Shown: in pieces, positions 10,243-18,763 of the stretch
Position numbering within the stretch: the stretch's first letter is position 1
Layout of the letters: each line of letters starts with the position of its first letter
Assembly: GCA_019637175.1 (NCBI GenBank)
Contig: JAHBWD010000081.1
Coordinates: 1 to 34,424 of the forward strand
DNA: 34,424 nucleotides
Reading direction: 5' to 3'
Source of the DNA: Labilithrix sp.
GTDB taxonomy: Bacteria; Myxococcota_A; Polyangia; Polyangiales; Polyangiaceae
Program-made: the position numbers and the translations under genes
Notes under the pieces: model-generated
Databases searched by the model: none
What the model was told of the DNA's origin: nothing
What the model saw: only the letters and a program-made list of their open reading frames with translations

Positions 10243-11577
10243 TCAGCGCGAGAACGCCGGGCTGTACTCGAGCGCGCGAAAGCGCGCCGGGAGCGGCGGC
10301 GGCGCGAAGCGGTTGTCGTCTTCGCCGAACGCGACGACGAGCTGGTTCGCGGGCATCGCGGCGAGGATGCTGCGATACGATCGCGGCGTGTCGGCCTCGA
10401 CCGCGGCGTCGAGCAGCGTGAACGACATCGCGGCGAGGTTGTTCGCGTAGCCGATGAGGGCGTTGCCGACGACGTCCATGTACATCGTGCCGGCTGGATC
10501 GCGATCGGCGCCGTTGACCGCCGTGCGACGCTCGTTCAGCGTGCGATCGATGTGCGCGAAGCTCTGACAGCCGTTGAGGAGAACGAGCTGATACTTCTCG
10601 CGGGCGACCTTGCCCTTGCGCGCGAGGACGTTGACGTTCTCTCCCAGGCCGGCGTGCCCGTTGTAGAGGATGAGATCGGCCTTCTCCGAGATCGGATCGA
10701 AGCGCTGATCGAAGTCGGGGCCGATGCGCTGCAAGTCGGGCACGAGGAGGACGTCGATGCTCACCGGCTTCTGCCGGCCGCCCACCTCGACGGTGCCCGT
10801 CACGCTCGCGTCGGAGAGGAACGAGCGCGTGGGCTGTCGGTTCGCGATGGCCCCGTCGGTGAGGCGCTCCTTCGCGCGCCTCAGGAACGCGTCGCGCTCG
10901 GTGTAGCCGTAGTCGTCGGGCTCGGCGCCCTCGATGAGCGCGAAGAGCGCGATGACGTCGAGGCGATCGTCGGCCCATAGGAGATCGTACTCGGGGTACT
11001 TGTCGGTGCTCGCCTTGGCGTACGGCGCGACGGCGGCGCTCGCGCGGACGACGTCTTCGTCGTCGATGCGGCAACCCGCGGCGCCAGGGTCGTAGTCGAG
11101 CCAGAAGTTCTCCTGCCCGTACTGGTTCTTGCCGCACGTGCCGTCGTACTTCCGGTTGAACGCGGCGAGCAGGCGCACGTCGCGCGGCAGCGCGAGCGCG
11201 TAGCGCTCGGGTGTCTCGAGATCCTTGGGGAACGCCACGGGCAGCGCCGCGTCGTAGCGGATCCGCTTCGCGCGGCCCTCTTCGGTCTCCACGACGTTCG
11301 AGAGCACGACCTGACCGACCTGACCGTTGCCGTTGTGCGCGGTGACGAAGATCCCTTGCGCATACACGAGCTGCGAGAGGATCGCCTTCCTCGCCTCGGT
11401 GTTCGACAACGCCACGAGCTCGGCCGAGAACCTGAGCTCGAGGATCTTGGCCTCGTTGCTGGTGATCGCCTGAGCCGCCAGCGCGGCTCGCTCGGGGCGC
11501 TCGGAGGCCGCCGGACTGCACGCGGTGAACGCCAGAGCCAAGCTCGAGGCGAAGAGAAGAAGCGAGCCGAAGCGCAT
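10243..11577 (-). CDS. Lipoprotein with clan-CD-like His/Cys core
   Basis: A 444-residue protein with a lipoprotein signal (FTAC, Cys20 counted from the ATG at 11577). The C-terminal half contains two hydrophobic strands, each followed by a candidate catalytic residue: ADLILYNGHAGLG with His308 and YQLVLLNGCQSF with Cys337. This hydrophobic-block His-Gly then hydrophobic-block Cys pattern is that of clan CD cysteine peptidases and CHAT domains. I do not recognise the exact family, and peptidase activity is not proven. The N-terminal half has several short motifs and four Cys that could form disulfides. The gene is convergent with the flavoprotein (19 bp apart) and divergent from an unknown gene. 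A start at 11598 would also leave a signal peptide. Confidence 0.72.
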   Translation of the reverse strand: MRFGSLLLFASSLALAFTACSPAASERPERAALAAQAITSNEAKILELRFSAELVALSNTEARKAILSQLVYAQGIFVTAHNGNGQVGQVVLSNVVETEEGRAKRIRYDAALPVAFPKDLETPERYALALPRDVRLLAAFNRKYDGTCGKNQYGQENFWLDYDPGAAGCRIDDEDVVRASAAVAPYAKASTDKYPEYDLLWADDRLDVIALFALIEGAEPDDYGYTERDAFLRRAKERLTDGAIANRQPTRSFLSDASVTGTVEVGGRQKPVSIDVLLVPDLQRIGPDFDQRFDPISEKADLILYNGHAGLGENVNVLARKGKVAREKYQLVLLNGCQSFAHIDRTLNERRTAVNGADRDPAGTMYMDVVGNALIGYANNLAAMSFTLLDAAVEADTPRSYRSILAAMPANQLVVAFGEDDNRFAPPPLPARFRALEYSPAFSR

Positions 11578-11658
11578 GATGCGCCGCGAGCGGTGCAAAC
11601 CACGCGCCGCGCCGCCGCGACTGGGCCGTCGCAGACGGAGGCCCTAGGATTCCATGCA

Positions 11659-12525
11659 GTGAGCCACTACCGCGATCCGCTCGCCGGTCTCGCCGGCCAG
11701 GTCGCTCTCAAGCGGAGCGCGCTCGACGATCGGGAGCGCGCGATGTCGCCGCTGCTCTTCTCTCTCCTGCCGCCCGCGCTTCGCCGGACGATCGAGGAGC
11801 TGCGCCCTCGCGCGCGCGCGGGCGAAGGCTCGCTCGAAGCGCTCTCCGCGGCAGAGGCGGCGCTCGACGCGATCCTCGCCGCGTACGACGAGGCCACGCG
11901 CCTGGCGCCTTCGCTCCGCGCGTGCCCCGACGAGGTCGGCGATCCTCCGCGCCCGAAGATGCCGCAGCCGTGGCTCATCGAAGAGCGCGGCCTCCTCCGG
12001 CTCCGCAAGTGTCTCGCGGCCGCTCTCGCCGACGTGGCGCCCGGCGCGTTGCTCGTGCGCTGGGGCGATCGCGGCTACGTCTCGCGCTTCCGCGTCGCGT
12101 CCGTTCCGTTCGTGCTCCGGGTGCTCGCGCTGCCCAGCCAGGACGGTCCCTGGCTGGTGTGGCAGCACTGTGATCTTCGCACGAGCGTTCCCCACGCGCT
12201 CGCGAGGCTCGAGATCAAACGCCGACGCGCGCATCACGCCGTGGGCAGAGCGCTCCGTCTCGTGCGCGAGCTCGAGACCGGCGACGCCGAGCTCGACGCT
12301 CGGTTCCATCTAGCCGGCGCCACGACGAACGTCGCGCTCCTCACCGCGGAGCTGCGCGACGCGATCACCCTCCTCGAGCCGCTCTCGCCGGCGCTGGTCG
12401 TCGACGACGGCGTGGCCACGCTCGCGTGGAGCGGGCCGACCGACGATCTCGAGAACGCCGAGCTCGTACCGAGGGCGGCGATGCGCGCGCTCTCGGCACT
12501 CCGTAGCGCCGTCAGACGAGCGTGA
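11659..12525 (+). CDS. Hypothetical protein
   Basis: A 288-residue soluble protein starting at a GTG (VSHYRDPLAGLAGQVALK). It has no signal peptide or membrane segment. An N-terminal helical region (about 1-100) is followed by an alpha/beta part with ALLVRWGDRGYVSRFRVASV and a helical C-terminus. I do not recognise a family. The GTG at 11659 was preferred because the frame upstream is Arg/Gly-rich and overlaps the divergent lipoprotein gene, and the composition changes abruptly at that point. No Shine-Dalgarno is obvious. It converges on the mini-lipoprotein gene with three bases between stops. Confidence 0.65.
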   Translation: MSHYRDPLAGLAGQVALKRSALDDRERAMSPLLFSLLPPALRRTIEELRPRARAGEGSLEALSAAEAALDAILAAYDEATRLAPSLRACPDEVGDPPRPKMPQPWLIEERGLLRLRKCLAAALADVAPGALLVRWGDRGYVSRFRVASVPFVLRVLALPSQDGPWLVWQHCDLRTSVPHALARLEIKRRRAHHAVGRALRLVRELETGDAELDARFHLAGATTNVALLTAELRDAITLLEPLSPALVVDDGVATLAWSGPTDDLENAELVPRAAMRALSALRSAVRRA

Positions 12526-12528
12526 CGA

Positions 12529-12729
12529 TCACCACCCGCCGCCGGGCGGCGGCGCGGGCGACGGCTGAGAGACGGGCGGACCGCCGGGGCCCGGGCCGGG
12601 CGGAGCCGCCGTCGGAGGCGGGCCGGGAACCTGCGGACTCGGCGTGTCCGGGCAACCGACGAGCAGCGCGCTCGCCGCGACGAGGACGACGACCGGAACC
12701 AGAACGGAGAGGCCTTTGACCGAGCTCAT
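12529..12729 (-). CDS. Proline-rich mini-lipoprotein
   Basis: A 66-residue protein with a long hydrophobic signal ending LLVGC (Cys26), so a lipidated mature chain of 41 residues. The mature part is almost all Pro, Gly, Ser and Ala and ends in PPPGGGW. Such a chain would be an extended tether rather than a folded domain. The ATG at 12729 is 43 bp after the stop of the EF-hand-like lipoprotein on the same strand, so it is probably the last gene of the kinase/TonB operon. I do not recognise a family, and the low-complexity sequence makes homology hard to judge. Confidence 0.6.
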   Translation of the reverse strand: MSSVKGLSVLVPVVVLVAASALLVGCPDTPSPQVPGPPPTAAPPGPGPGGPPVSQPSPAPPPGGGW

Positions 12730-12772
12730 GGCCCCCACGTCATCACAAGCGGCCTCGTCTGTCTCGACATTC

Positions 12773-13666
12773 TCACTCGCGGCGTTCGAAGCCGGGCTCG
12801 AGCCCGAAGCAGAGACCGCCGCGCCCGTACGCGACGGTCGAGCGGAACTGTTCACGGACGTACGCGCCCATCGTCGATCGCGTCGCGCCTGGTGGCATCG
12901 CGTAGAAGGCCGGAATCGCATCGAGCTCCGCCATCGTCACCACGCCGTCGTCGTCGCCCGCCGCGTCGGCGTAGGTGTAGGGATCGAAGCGCAAGCGCGC
13001 GGTCGGCGAGAACGAGGTCCGGAAGAACGGCCTCGCGGAGAACGACACCGTCACGGGATATCGCGCCTCCGGATGGATCCGCGCGCCGCGGACGGCGTCG
13101 CGACATCCGCCGAAGCTCGCGCCGGTCTGCGCCGTGTCGAAGCGGAGCGAGAGGCGCAGCGTGCGCTCCTCGCCCGCCGGATCGCGGCGCCTCGCGGTCG
13201 CCTCGAGGAGCGCGTGCGCGGGCCCGCCTCGGCCGAGCACGAGCGCGTGGAGATCGTCGACGCTCGCGCCGACGCCGAGCGTGGTTCGATCGTCGGGCGG
13301 CCCGAGCCGCATGCCGACGTCGGGGCAGTCGCCCGGCTTGAAGCCGTTGAACGACTGCACGAGGTAGCCCTCGCCCGCCGCGTCGAAGACCTCGTTGGCC
13401 GTCTGCCCCTTGCCTCGATACGAGCACTGCTCGCTGTCGGACTCGTTCACGATCGTCATCGTCTTGAACGAGACGACGAAGCGGTCGACCGTGATCTCCC
13501 AGCCGTCTTCGAGCTCTTCCTTCGGGATGACGCGCGTCGACGTGCGCGGGCCGATGACGGTGAACTCGACGCCGCCGAGCGGCAGCGCCTCGTCGGCGGG
13601 GACGCAGCCGGCGGCGCACGCGAGCACCGGCGCGAGGAGCGAGCGACGGAGCGCGCGCAGCGGCAT
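12773..13666 (-). CDS. Lipoprotein with degenerate EF-hand loop, coupled to TonB receptor
   Basis: A 297-residue protein with a lipoprotein signal ending CAAGC (Cys21). The mature part is beta-rich, beginning GGVEFTVIGP, and contains further Cys at 81, 114, 188 and 286 that could form two disulfides. Near the C-terminus, AGDDDGVVTMAELDA (236-250) has the spacing of an EF-hand calcium loop, but the first ligand position is Ala instead of Asp. The ATG at 13666 shares one base with the TGA of the receptor gene (TGATG), so translation is coupled. It is probably a surface or periplasmic partner of that receptor. The family was not recognised. The longer open frame continuing into the receptor gene is an antisense-like shadow in another frame. 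Confidence 0.78.
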   Translation of the reverse strand: MPLRALRRSLLAPVLACAAGCVPADEALPLGGVEFTVIGPRTSTRVIPKEELEDGWEITVDRFVVSFKTMTIVNESDSEQCSYRGKGQTANEVFDAAGEGYLVQSFNGFKPGDCPDVGMRLGPPDDRTTLGVGASVDDLHALVLGRGGPAHALLEATARRRDPAGEERTLRLSLRFDTAQTGASFGGCRDAVRGARIHPEARYPVTVSFSARPFFRTSFSPTARLRFDPYTYADAAGDDDGVVTMAELDAIPAFYAMPPGATRSTMGAYVREQFRSTVAYGRGGLCFGLEPGFERRE

Positions 13667-16062
13667 CAGAAACCTCCCTCCAGGCCGAGGCTCGGGATCG
13701 TCACGGGGCCGAACTCGCGCGCGATGCAGGTCGGCTCGGGGCGCGTGATGCCCGGGAGCACGAGCTGCCTGCCGCATCGATAGCCGGTGACCTCGCTCGA
13801 GAGCGTCGCGTTCAGCGCCTCGACCATGATCGAGAACCAGCCGCGCTCCCCGATCGTCCATCGCTTCTCGATGCGCAGATCGAGCCGCGCGAACGCGGGC
13901 GTGCGCGCCGGAGGCTGACCGAGGATCTGCGCCGCGTGCGCCGGCTCTTCGGGCGTCACCGGAACGCCGCTGTAGTAGACGAAGCGGCCTCCGGCCCGCC
14001 AGCTCCGCCCGAGATCGTAGGAGAGCGCGACGTTGAGCACGTGAGGCCGATCGTACGCCGAGAGGAACGAACGACCGTCGGCCTGACGAATCGATCGCGA
14101 CAGGGTGTACGCGACGAGGCCGCCGAGCCGCTTGCTCAGCTTTCGCCGCGCCGCCAGCTCGAGACCGAACGCCGATCCGCGGCTCTTCGAGATGAGCGTG
14201 TCGCTCTGCTCGATCTCGATGATCTCCACCCGCGACGTGCCCAGCGCATCGTTCAGATCGTAGAAGGCGTTGTGGAACGCGGTCGCGCCGAGCGTCACGT
14301 CGAGCGGAGCGTCGACCTCGAAGCCGGCGGCGGTCTGCGCCGATCGCTGGAGGCCGCCCTCGAGGCGCGCGATCGTCATGCCCGGCAGCGCGATGGGCGG
14401 CGCCGGCGGCTGCGTCGCGAGCCCGTACGCGTGGAGGATTCGGAACTTGTCGGTGACGAAGAAGCGCGCGGCGACGCGCGGATCGATGCCGGTGCCGCGC
14501 GCCCGATCGGAGCCGTACATGTCGAAGCGCAACCCGGGCGTCACCTCGACGCGCCCGAGCGAGAGCACGGCGTCGGCGCGCGCGCCGGTCGCGAAGTCGG
14601 TGCGCCCCGCGAAGATGCGACGCTGCCGCTCGACGACGGGATCGTCGTCGGCGAAGCGCGGGAGGTTGCTCGCGGCGTAGCTGTCGACCACGACGTCGGC
14701 GCCGGCGCGGAGGAGCACCGCGGGCGAGATCGGCTGCACGAGGTCCAAGCGCGCCGCGGTCATGACGTCTTCGGCCGCGCGGCGCGCCTCGATGCGCGTT
14801 CGATCGAAGCCGAGCGTGCCGCCCACGCGCATGCGCCCTCCCCCGCGGAAGACGTGATCCCATCGGAGATCGGCGCGATGGAACTCCGACGAGAAGAGGA
14901 CGACCTCGATCTCCTTGACCGTTTCGGGGCGCGGTCCGTTTCCGCTGGCGGCGTCGAGCGTGTCGCGATCGGGCAGCGTGCGCTGCTGCGCGTGATCGTA
15001 GGCGCCGAACCCGAGCACGGAGATGACGTCACGATCGCCGAGCGCGTAGGAGACGCGCGTCTGATAGTCGCGATAGTCGAGCGACGTCTTCGAATCGAGC
15101 AGCGAGAAGAGGCCCGACGTGTACGCGTAGCGGCCGGAGACGAGCGCCGAGCCTCGCCCGCCCGCGAAGGGCGCCTCGACGAGCGCGCCGGCGTCGATGA
15201 CGCGAACGAGCGCTTCGCCGTGGAGGCGATCCGAGGGAGGCATCGCCTCCGAGTCGATGACGCCGCCCGCCCAGCGCCCGAACGCCGCGGGATATCCGCC
15301 TTTGTAGACGTCGGTCCGCGCGACGAGCGCGGGATGGATGACGGCCGGGCCGAGGCCGAAGTGGAAGAGATACGGAACGCGAACGCCGTCGAAGTAGTAG
15401 CCGACGTTCCCCGGCGGCGCGCCGCGCACGTAGTAGTAGGGGATGCCGGAGACGACCGGCGTGAAGCCCGGCGCGGTGTCGATCGCGCGAAAGGGATCGC
15501 CGAACGCGCCGGGGAGCTGCCTCACCTCGGCGCGCACGATCGAGTCGGCGACGCCGACGCCGATCGCGGCCCTTCCCCCGCGGACGAGCACCTCGCTCGG
15601 CGCCTCCGGTGGAGAAGCCTCGCCGGGGCGCGCGGGCTCGTCCGGCGGCGGTTCGGCCGGCGGTTCGGCCGGCGGCGCCTCGGGCGGCGGCGCGGCGATC
15701 TTGTGGAAGTCGACGCGGAAGCGAACCGTCGCCGCGATCGGCGCGCCGCCGCGCGTGGCCGGCGCGAAGCGCGCGACCGAGAGCGTCTCGATCGCGCGGC
15801 TCGCGAACGGCTCGACGCCCTCGAGCACGCGCGCCGTACGAACGCTGCCGTCGACGCCGACCGTGACCGCGACCATCACGAACGCGTCGCCCTCGGCGCC
15901 TTCCGGGTAGATCGGCGCGAGCGCCCCGAGGAGGCGCGGCGGAACGATCGGCTCCGCCTCTGCCGCGGGATCGTCGTCGGCCCGCGCCTGGGCGGCCGCC
16001 GTCATCGTCGCCGCGGCGAGGAGCGCCGCGCGCACGATGAGTTGAAGGCCTGCCCTTGGCAC
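13666..16062 (-). CDS. TonB-dependent receptor with N-terminal TonB-type domain
   Basis: A 798-residue exported protein with a signal peptide over about residues 1-28. Residues 45-119 (starting LGALAPIYPEGAEGDAFVMV, including GVDGSVRTARVLEG, ending IAATVRFRVDF) match the C-terminal domain of TonB energy transducers. A Pro/Glu linker follows (122-155), then a TonB receptor plug (about 156-275, with YYVRGAPPGNVGYYFDGVRVP) and a beta-barrel ending in Phe, as outer-membrane barrels do. It should sit in the outer membrane and move a ligand inward using proton-motive force. Carrying a TonB-like domain on the receptor itself is unusual. The GTG at 16062 lies 14 bp after the kinase stop. The ligand is unknown; no iron-box or siderophore gene is near. 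Confidence 0.87.
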   Translation of the reverse strand: MPRAGLQLIVRAALLAAATMTAAAQARADDDPAAEAEPIVPPRLLGALAPIYPEGAEGDAFVMVAVTVGVDGSVRTARVLEGVEPFASRAIETLSVARFAPATRGGAPIAATVRFRVDFHKIAAPPPEAPPAEPPAEPPPDEPARPGEASPPEAPSEVLVRGGRAAIGVGVADSIVRAEVRQLPGAFGDPFRAIDTAPGFTPVVSGIPYYYVRGAPPGNVGYYFDGVRVPYLFHFGLGPAVIHPALVARTDVYKGGYPAAFGRWAGGVIDSEAMPPSDRLHGEALVRVIDAGALVEAPFAGGRGSALVSGRYAYTSGLFSLLDSKTSLDYRDYQTRVSYALGDRDVISVLGFGAYDHAQQRTLPDRDTLDAASGNGPRPETVKEIEVVLFSSEFHRADLRWDHVFRGGGRMRVGGTLGFDRTRIEARRAAEDVMTAARLDLVQPISPAVLLRAGADVVVDSYAASNLPRFADDDPVVERQRRIFAGRTDFATGARADAVLSLGRVEVTPGLRFDMYGSDRARGTGIDPRVAARFFVTDKFRILHAYGLATQPPAPPIALPGMTIARLEGGLQRSAQTAAGFEVDAPLDVTLGATAFHNAFYDLNDALGTSRVEIIEIEQSDTLISKSRGSAFGLELAARRKLSKRLGGLVAYTLSRSIRQADGRSFLSAYDRPHVLNVALSYDLGRSWRAGGRFVYYSGVPVTPEEPAHAAQILGQPPARTPAFARLDLRIEKRWTIGERGWFSIMVEALNATLSSEVTGYRCGRQLVLPGITRPEPTCIAREFGPVTIPSLGLEGGF

Positions 16063-16076
16063 GCGGGGAGTCTAAA

Positions 16077-17507
16077 TCAGTCCGGCTCCTCCGGGGGATT
16101 CGGCTCCTGCAAGGGTGGCTCGATCGCCTCCGGCGAGGGATCGCTCGGCTGCGAGACGATGGGAGCGTCCGGCGCGACGGCGATCCGCGGCCGAGGCTTG
16201 GGCGGCGGTAGCGACGCCGTGGCAGCGAGCGCAGGCGCGACGGCCGCGACGTCGTCGGCCATCGCGGGTCGCGTCGCGCGAGGTATCGCGAGCGCGGTCG
16301 GTTCGGGCGCGAGACGCACCGGCTCGACCGTGGGCGCGACGGGGACGATCTCGTGACTGGGCGCGATCGCGTCGCTGGGGTGACGCGACGAGGTCACGCC
16401 GAAGATGCCCGCGGCGCCGAGGACGCACGTGCTGGCGACCGCGGCCGCGACGTGCTTCTTGACCGCTCGCGGCCGCGGGGCGCCGTCGCCGACGGTCACC
16501 GCAGGCAGACCGGTGAAGCTCGTGGCCGCGAGGTCGGAGGCCGCCCGCTCGAGCACGCGCGTGATGCGCGCGGCGGCCTCGCGCCCGCGCGCGGGGTCGA
16601 GCGCGGCGAGCGCCCAGCCGAGATCCGCGACGCTCTGCCAGCGATTCGCGGGATCCACGGCGAGGCAGCGACCGATGATCGTGTCGATCTCGGGGGGCAG
16701 CCCGCGGCGAAGCGACGACGCGCGCGGCGGACGCGATCGCATGATCTTGAGAAAGAGCTGGGGCAGCGACTCGCCGGTGTACGGAGGCTTGCCCACGAGG
16801 AGCTCGAACAGGATCGCGCCGAGCGACCAGATGTCCGCGCGCGCGTCGACTTTGTCCGAGGCCTCCATCCGCTCGGGCGCCATGTAGCTCGGCGTCCCGA
16901 GGACGGTGCCCGGATCGGTGAGCGACGTGAGGCCATGACGCGGCGCCATGCGCGAGATGCCGAAGTCGAGCACCTTGACGCACGGCGAGCCGTCGACGGC
17001 CTGGGTCAAGAAGAGGTTCGCCGGCTTGAGGTCGCGATGCACGATGCCGAGCGCGTGCGCCTCGGCCAGCGCCTCACATGCTTGCATAATACACTCAGTC
17101 GCGATGTCGATCGGCAGCGGCCCTCTGCGCGCGAGCAGCGCCGCGAGATCGAGGCCGGAGACGTACTCCATCACGAGGTAGGGCACGCCCGCGCCCGGGA
17201 GCTCGCCGATGTCGTGGACGCGAACCACGTGCTCGCTTCGAATGTGCGAGACCGCGCGCGCCTCCCGCTTCAAGCGGACGACGTACTCCGGCAGCAGCAG
17301 AGCCGCGGCGGCGAGGACCTTGATCGCGACCCGTTGGTCGAGCTCGAGGTGCGTCGCCCGGTAGACGACGCTCATCCCTCCCCGTCCGACGACAGCCTCG
17401 ACGGCGTATTTGCCCGCGATCACGTCCCCCGGGACGGGCATCGATGCGTTCGACTTTTCACTGACGGCCGTAGCCGCGACCCCCGCTGACTTCACGCGTC
17501 CGGGCAT
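16077..17507 (-). CDS. Ser/Thr protein kinase, transmembrane, first gene of receptor operon
   Basis: A 476-residue kinase. The catalytic domain spans about residues 28-300: glycine loop GRGGMSVVY (41-49), Lys63 in AIK, Glu82, HRDLKPAN (157-164), DFG (181-183) and MAPE (209-212). All key residues are present, so it should be active. One hydrophobic helix at about 352-371 is followed by about 105 residues of Pro/Ala-rich sequence predicted outside the cytoplasm. The ATG at 17507 follows GGGAG at a normal distance; an ATG at 17441 nearer the domain is also possible. The receptor gene begins 14 bp after its stop, so the two form one operon. Its targets are unknown. Confidence 0.92.
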   Translation of the reverse strand: MPGRVKSAGVAATAVSEKSNASMPVPGDVIAGKYAVEAVVGRGGMSVVYRATHLELDQRVAIKVLAAAALLLPEYVVRLKREARAVSHIRSEHVVRVHDIGELPGAGVPYLVMEYVSGLDLAALLARRGPLPIDIATECIMQACEALAEAHALGIVHRDLKPANLFLTQAVDGSPCVKVLDFGISRMAPRHGLTSLTDPGTVLGTPSYMAPERMEASDKVDARADIWSLGAILFELLVGKPPYTGESLPQLFLKIMRSRPPRASSLRRGLPPEIDTIIGRCLAVDPANRWQSVADLGWALAALDPARGREAAARITRVLERAASDLAATSFTGLPAVTVGDGAPRPRAVKKHVAAAVASTCVLGAAGIFGVTSSRHPSDAIAPSHEIVPVAPTVEPVRLAPEPTALAIPRATRPAMADDVAAVAPALAATASLPPPKPRPRIAVAPDAPIVSQPSDPSPEAIEPPLQEPNPPEEPD

Positions 17508-17809
17508 ATGAGGCACTCCCGCGCTACGGAGTGAATGTGCGAGGAGCGTGCCTCGCGAGCGTGGAGGGCCCAGCCGCCCGCGTCGGGACGTTGGGATAGG
17601 GTCGGGGGTTCGACCGATCGCGGGCGCTGGGCACGGGAGCGTCGTTCGGGGCGAAGCGCCACGGCCGGCGGTATACGGCGGCCCTGGGCAAAAGCTCCGC
17701 TGCGAAGCTCCGCCTTGTCGCACTTTTGAAGCGAAGGGCGCCCTGCCTCGTCCGTTGGGATACGCTCAACGCGCGCCCGGCTTCGTGCCGGCCGAGGAGG
17801 GTCCTTCCC
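17508..17809. other. 302-bp divergent intergenic region
   Basis: The spacer between the kinase/TonB operon (minus) and the Cys-rich secreted protein (plus). It must hold promoters for both. I see no convincing -35/-10 pair, long repeat or RNA gene. A GAGGAGG at 17794-17800 is the ribosome binding site of the plus-strand gene. Confidence 0.6.
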
Positions 17810-18697
17810 ATGTTCCGTCGCTCCGTACTCGCTTTTTTGACGATCGCGCCCGCCGTGATCCTGCTCCCGCGGGTCGCATCTGCCGGCGTCGAGGCGTGCG
17901 GCAACATCAACGTCAAGGCCAGCGCCCAATGCAAGGTCGAGGTCGAGGCCGCGTGCACCGCCAAGTGCGAGCCCGTGAGCTTCACCGCCGCTTGCCAGGG
18001 CAAGGCGACGGCGAAGTGCGACGGGCAATGCACCGCCACCATCGACGCCGAGTGCAACACCTCGTGCTCCGCCGAGTGCAACGGCCAGTGCACGGCCAAC
18101 CCCGGCTCGTACGACTGCAGCGCGCAGTGCTCCGGATCGTGCGGGGCCGACTGCGACGCCGAGTGCGCCGGTCAGGCGGGCGGCGGCAGCGCCAGCGGGA
18201 GCTGCAAGGCTTCGTGTCAGGCCAACTGCGACGCGAAGTGCAGCGCGCAGTGTACCGGGCAGCCGCCGTCGGCGAGCTGCGAGGGCAAGTGCTCCGCGTC
18301 GTGCAAGGGTCGCTGCGAGGCGAAGGCGAGCGCCAAGTGTCAGATCCAATGTCGCGGCGAGTTTCAGGCCTCGTGCCAGGCAGACCTCAAAGGAGGATGC
18401 GAGGCGCGCTGCCAGGATCCGAAGGGCGCGCTCTTCTGCGACGGACAGTTCGTCGACACCGGCAACAACCTCGAGAACTGCATCGCCGCGCTCAACGCGA
18501 TCCTGAACATCAAGGTCGACGCGAGCGCGAGCGGGTCGTGCAGCGGCAATGAATGCAAGGGTGAGGCATCCGTGAGCGCCTCGGCGTGCTCGACCTCGCC
18601 CGAGCCGGCGCACGCGCCCCCCGTTCTTCCGGGCGTCATCCTCGCCGGCGCCGTAGGCGCGGCGGTTGCACGCAAGAGGCGTCGCGGCGGCTCCTGA
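17810..18697 (+). CDS. Secreted cysteine-repeat (C-x3-C) protein with C-terminal anchor
   Basis: A 295-residue protein with a signal peptide (cleavage likely after VASA near residue 25) and about 35 Cys in the mature chain. Many fall exactly four residues apart, as in CSAQCSGSCGADCDAEC and CKASCQANCDAKCSAQC. The repeats occupy about residues 30-210, separated by short Gly/Ser segments. A Cys-poor segment follows and then a hydrophobic helix ending KRRR, which looks like a membrane or sorting tail. GAGGAGG precedes the ATG at 17810 and fixes the start. The regular spacing could hold metal ions as in metallothionein or copper-storage proteins, or be closed by disulfides. No family is assigned with certainty. 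The gene is divergent from the kinase/TonB operon. Confidence 0.82.
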   Translation: MFRRSVLAFLTIAPAVILLPRVASAGVEACGNINVKASAQCKVEVEAACTAKCEPVSFTAACQGKATAKCDGQCTATIDAECNTSCSAECNGQCTANPGSYDCSAQCSGSCGADCDAECAGQAGGGSASGSCKASCQANCDAKCSAQCTGQPPSASCEGKCSASCKGRCEAKASAKCQIQCRGEFQASCQADLKGGCEARCQDPKGALFCDGQFVDTGNNLENCIAALNAILNIKVDASASGSCSGNECKGEASVSASACSTSPEPAHAPPVLPGVILAGAVGAAVARKRRRGGS

Positions 18698-18763
18698 GCC
18701 GTCGCGCGCGCGGCTCGGAGACGCAGCTCTCCGGGCCGCACGCCGGCAGCCAAGGAGAACGCC

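Noticed and set aside
13667..14863. Upstream half of the long minus-strand frame leading into the EF-hand-like lipoprotein
   Set aside because: It is in another frame of the receptor gene and is Arg-rich. The lipoprotein signal at 13666 and the TGATG junction mark the real start.
13936..16356. 806-residue plus-strand open frame opposite the TonB receptor
   Set aside because: It is Arg/Asp/Glu-rich with no motif, while the minus strand encodes a complete receptor with signal peptide.
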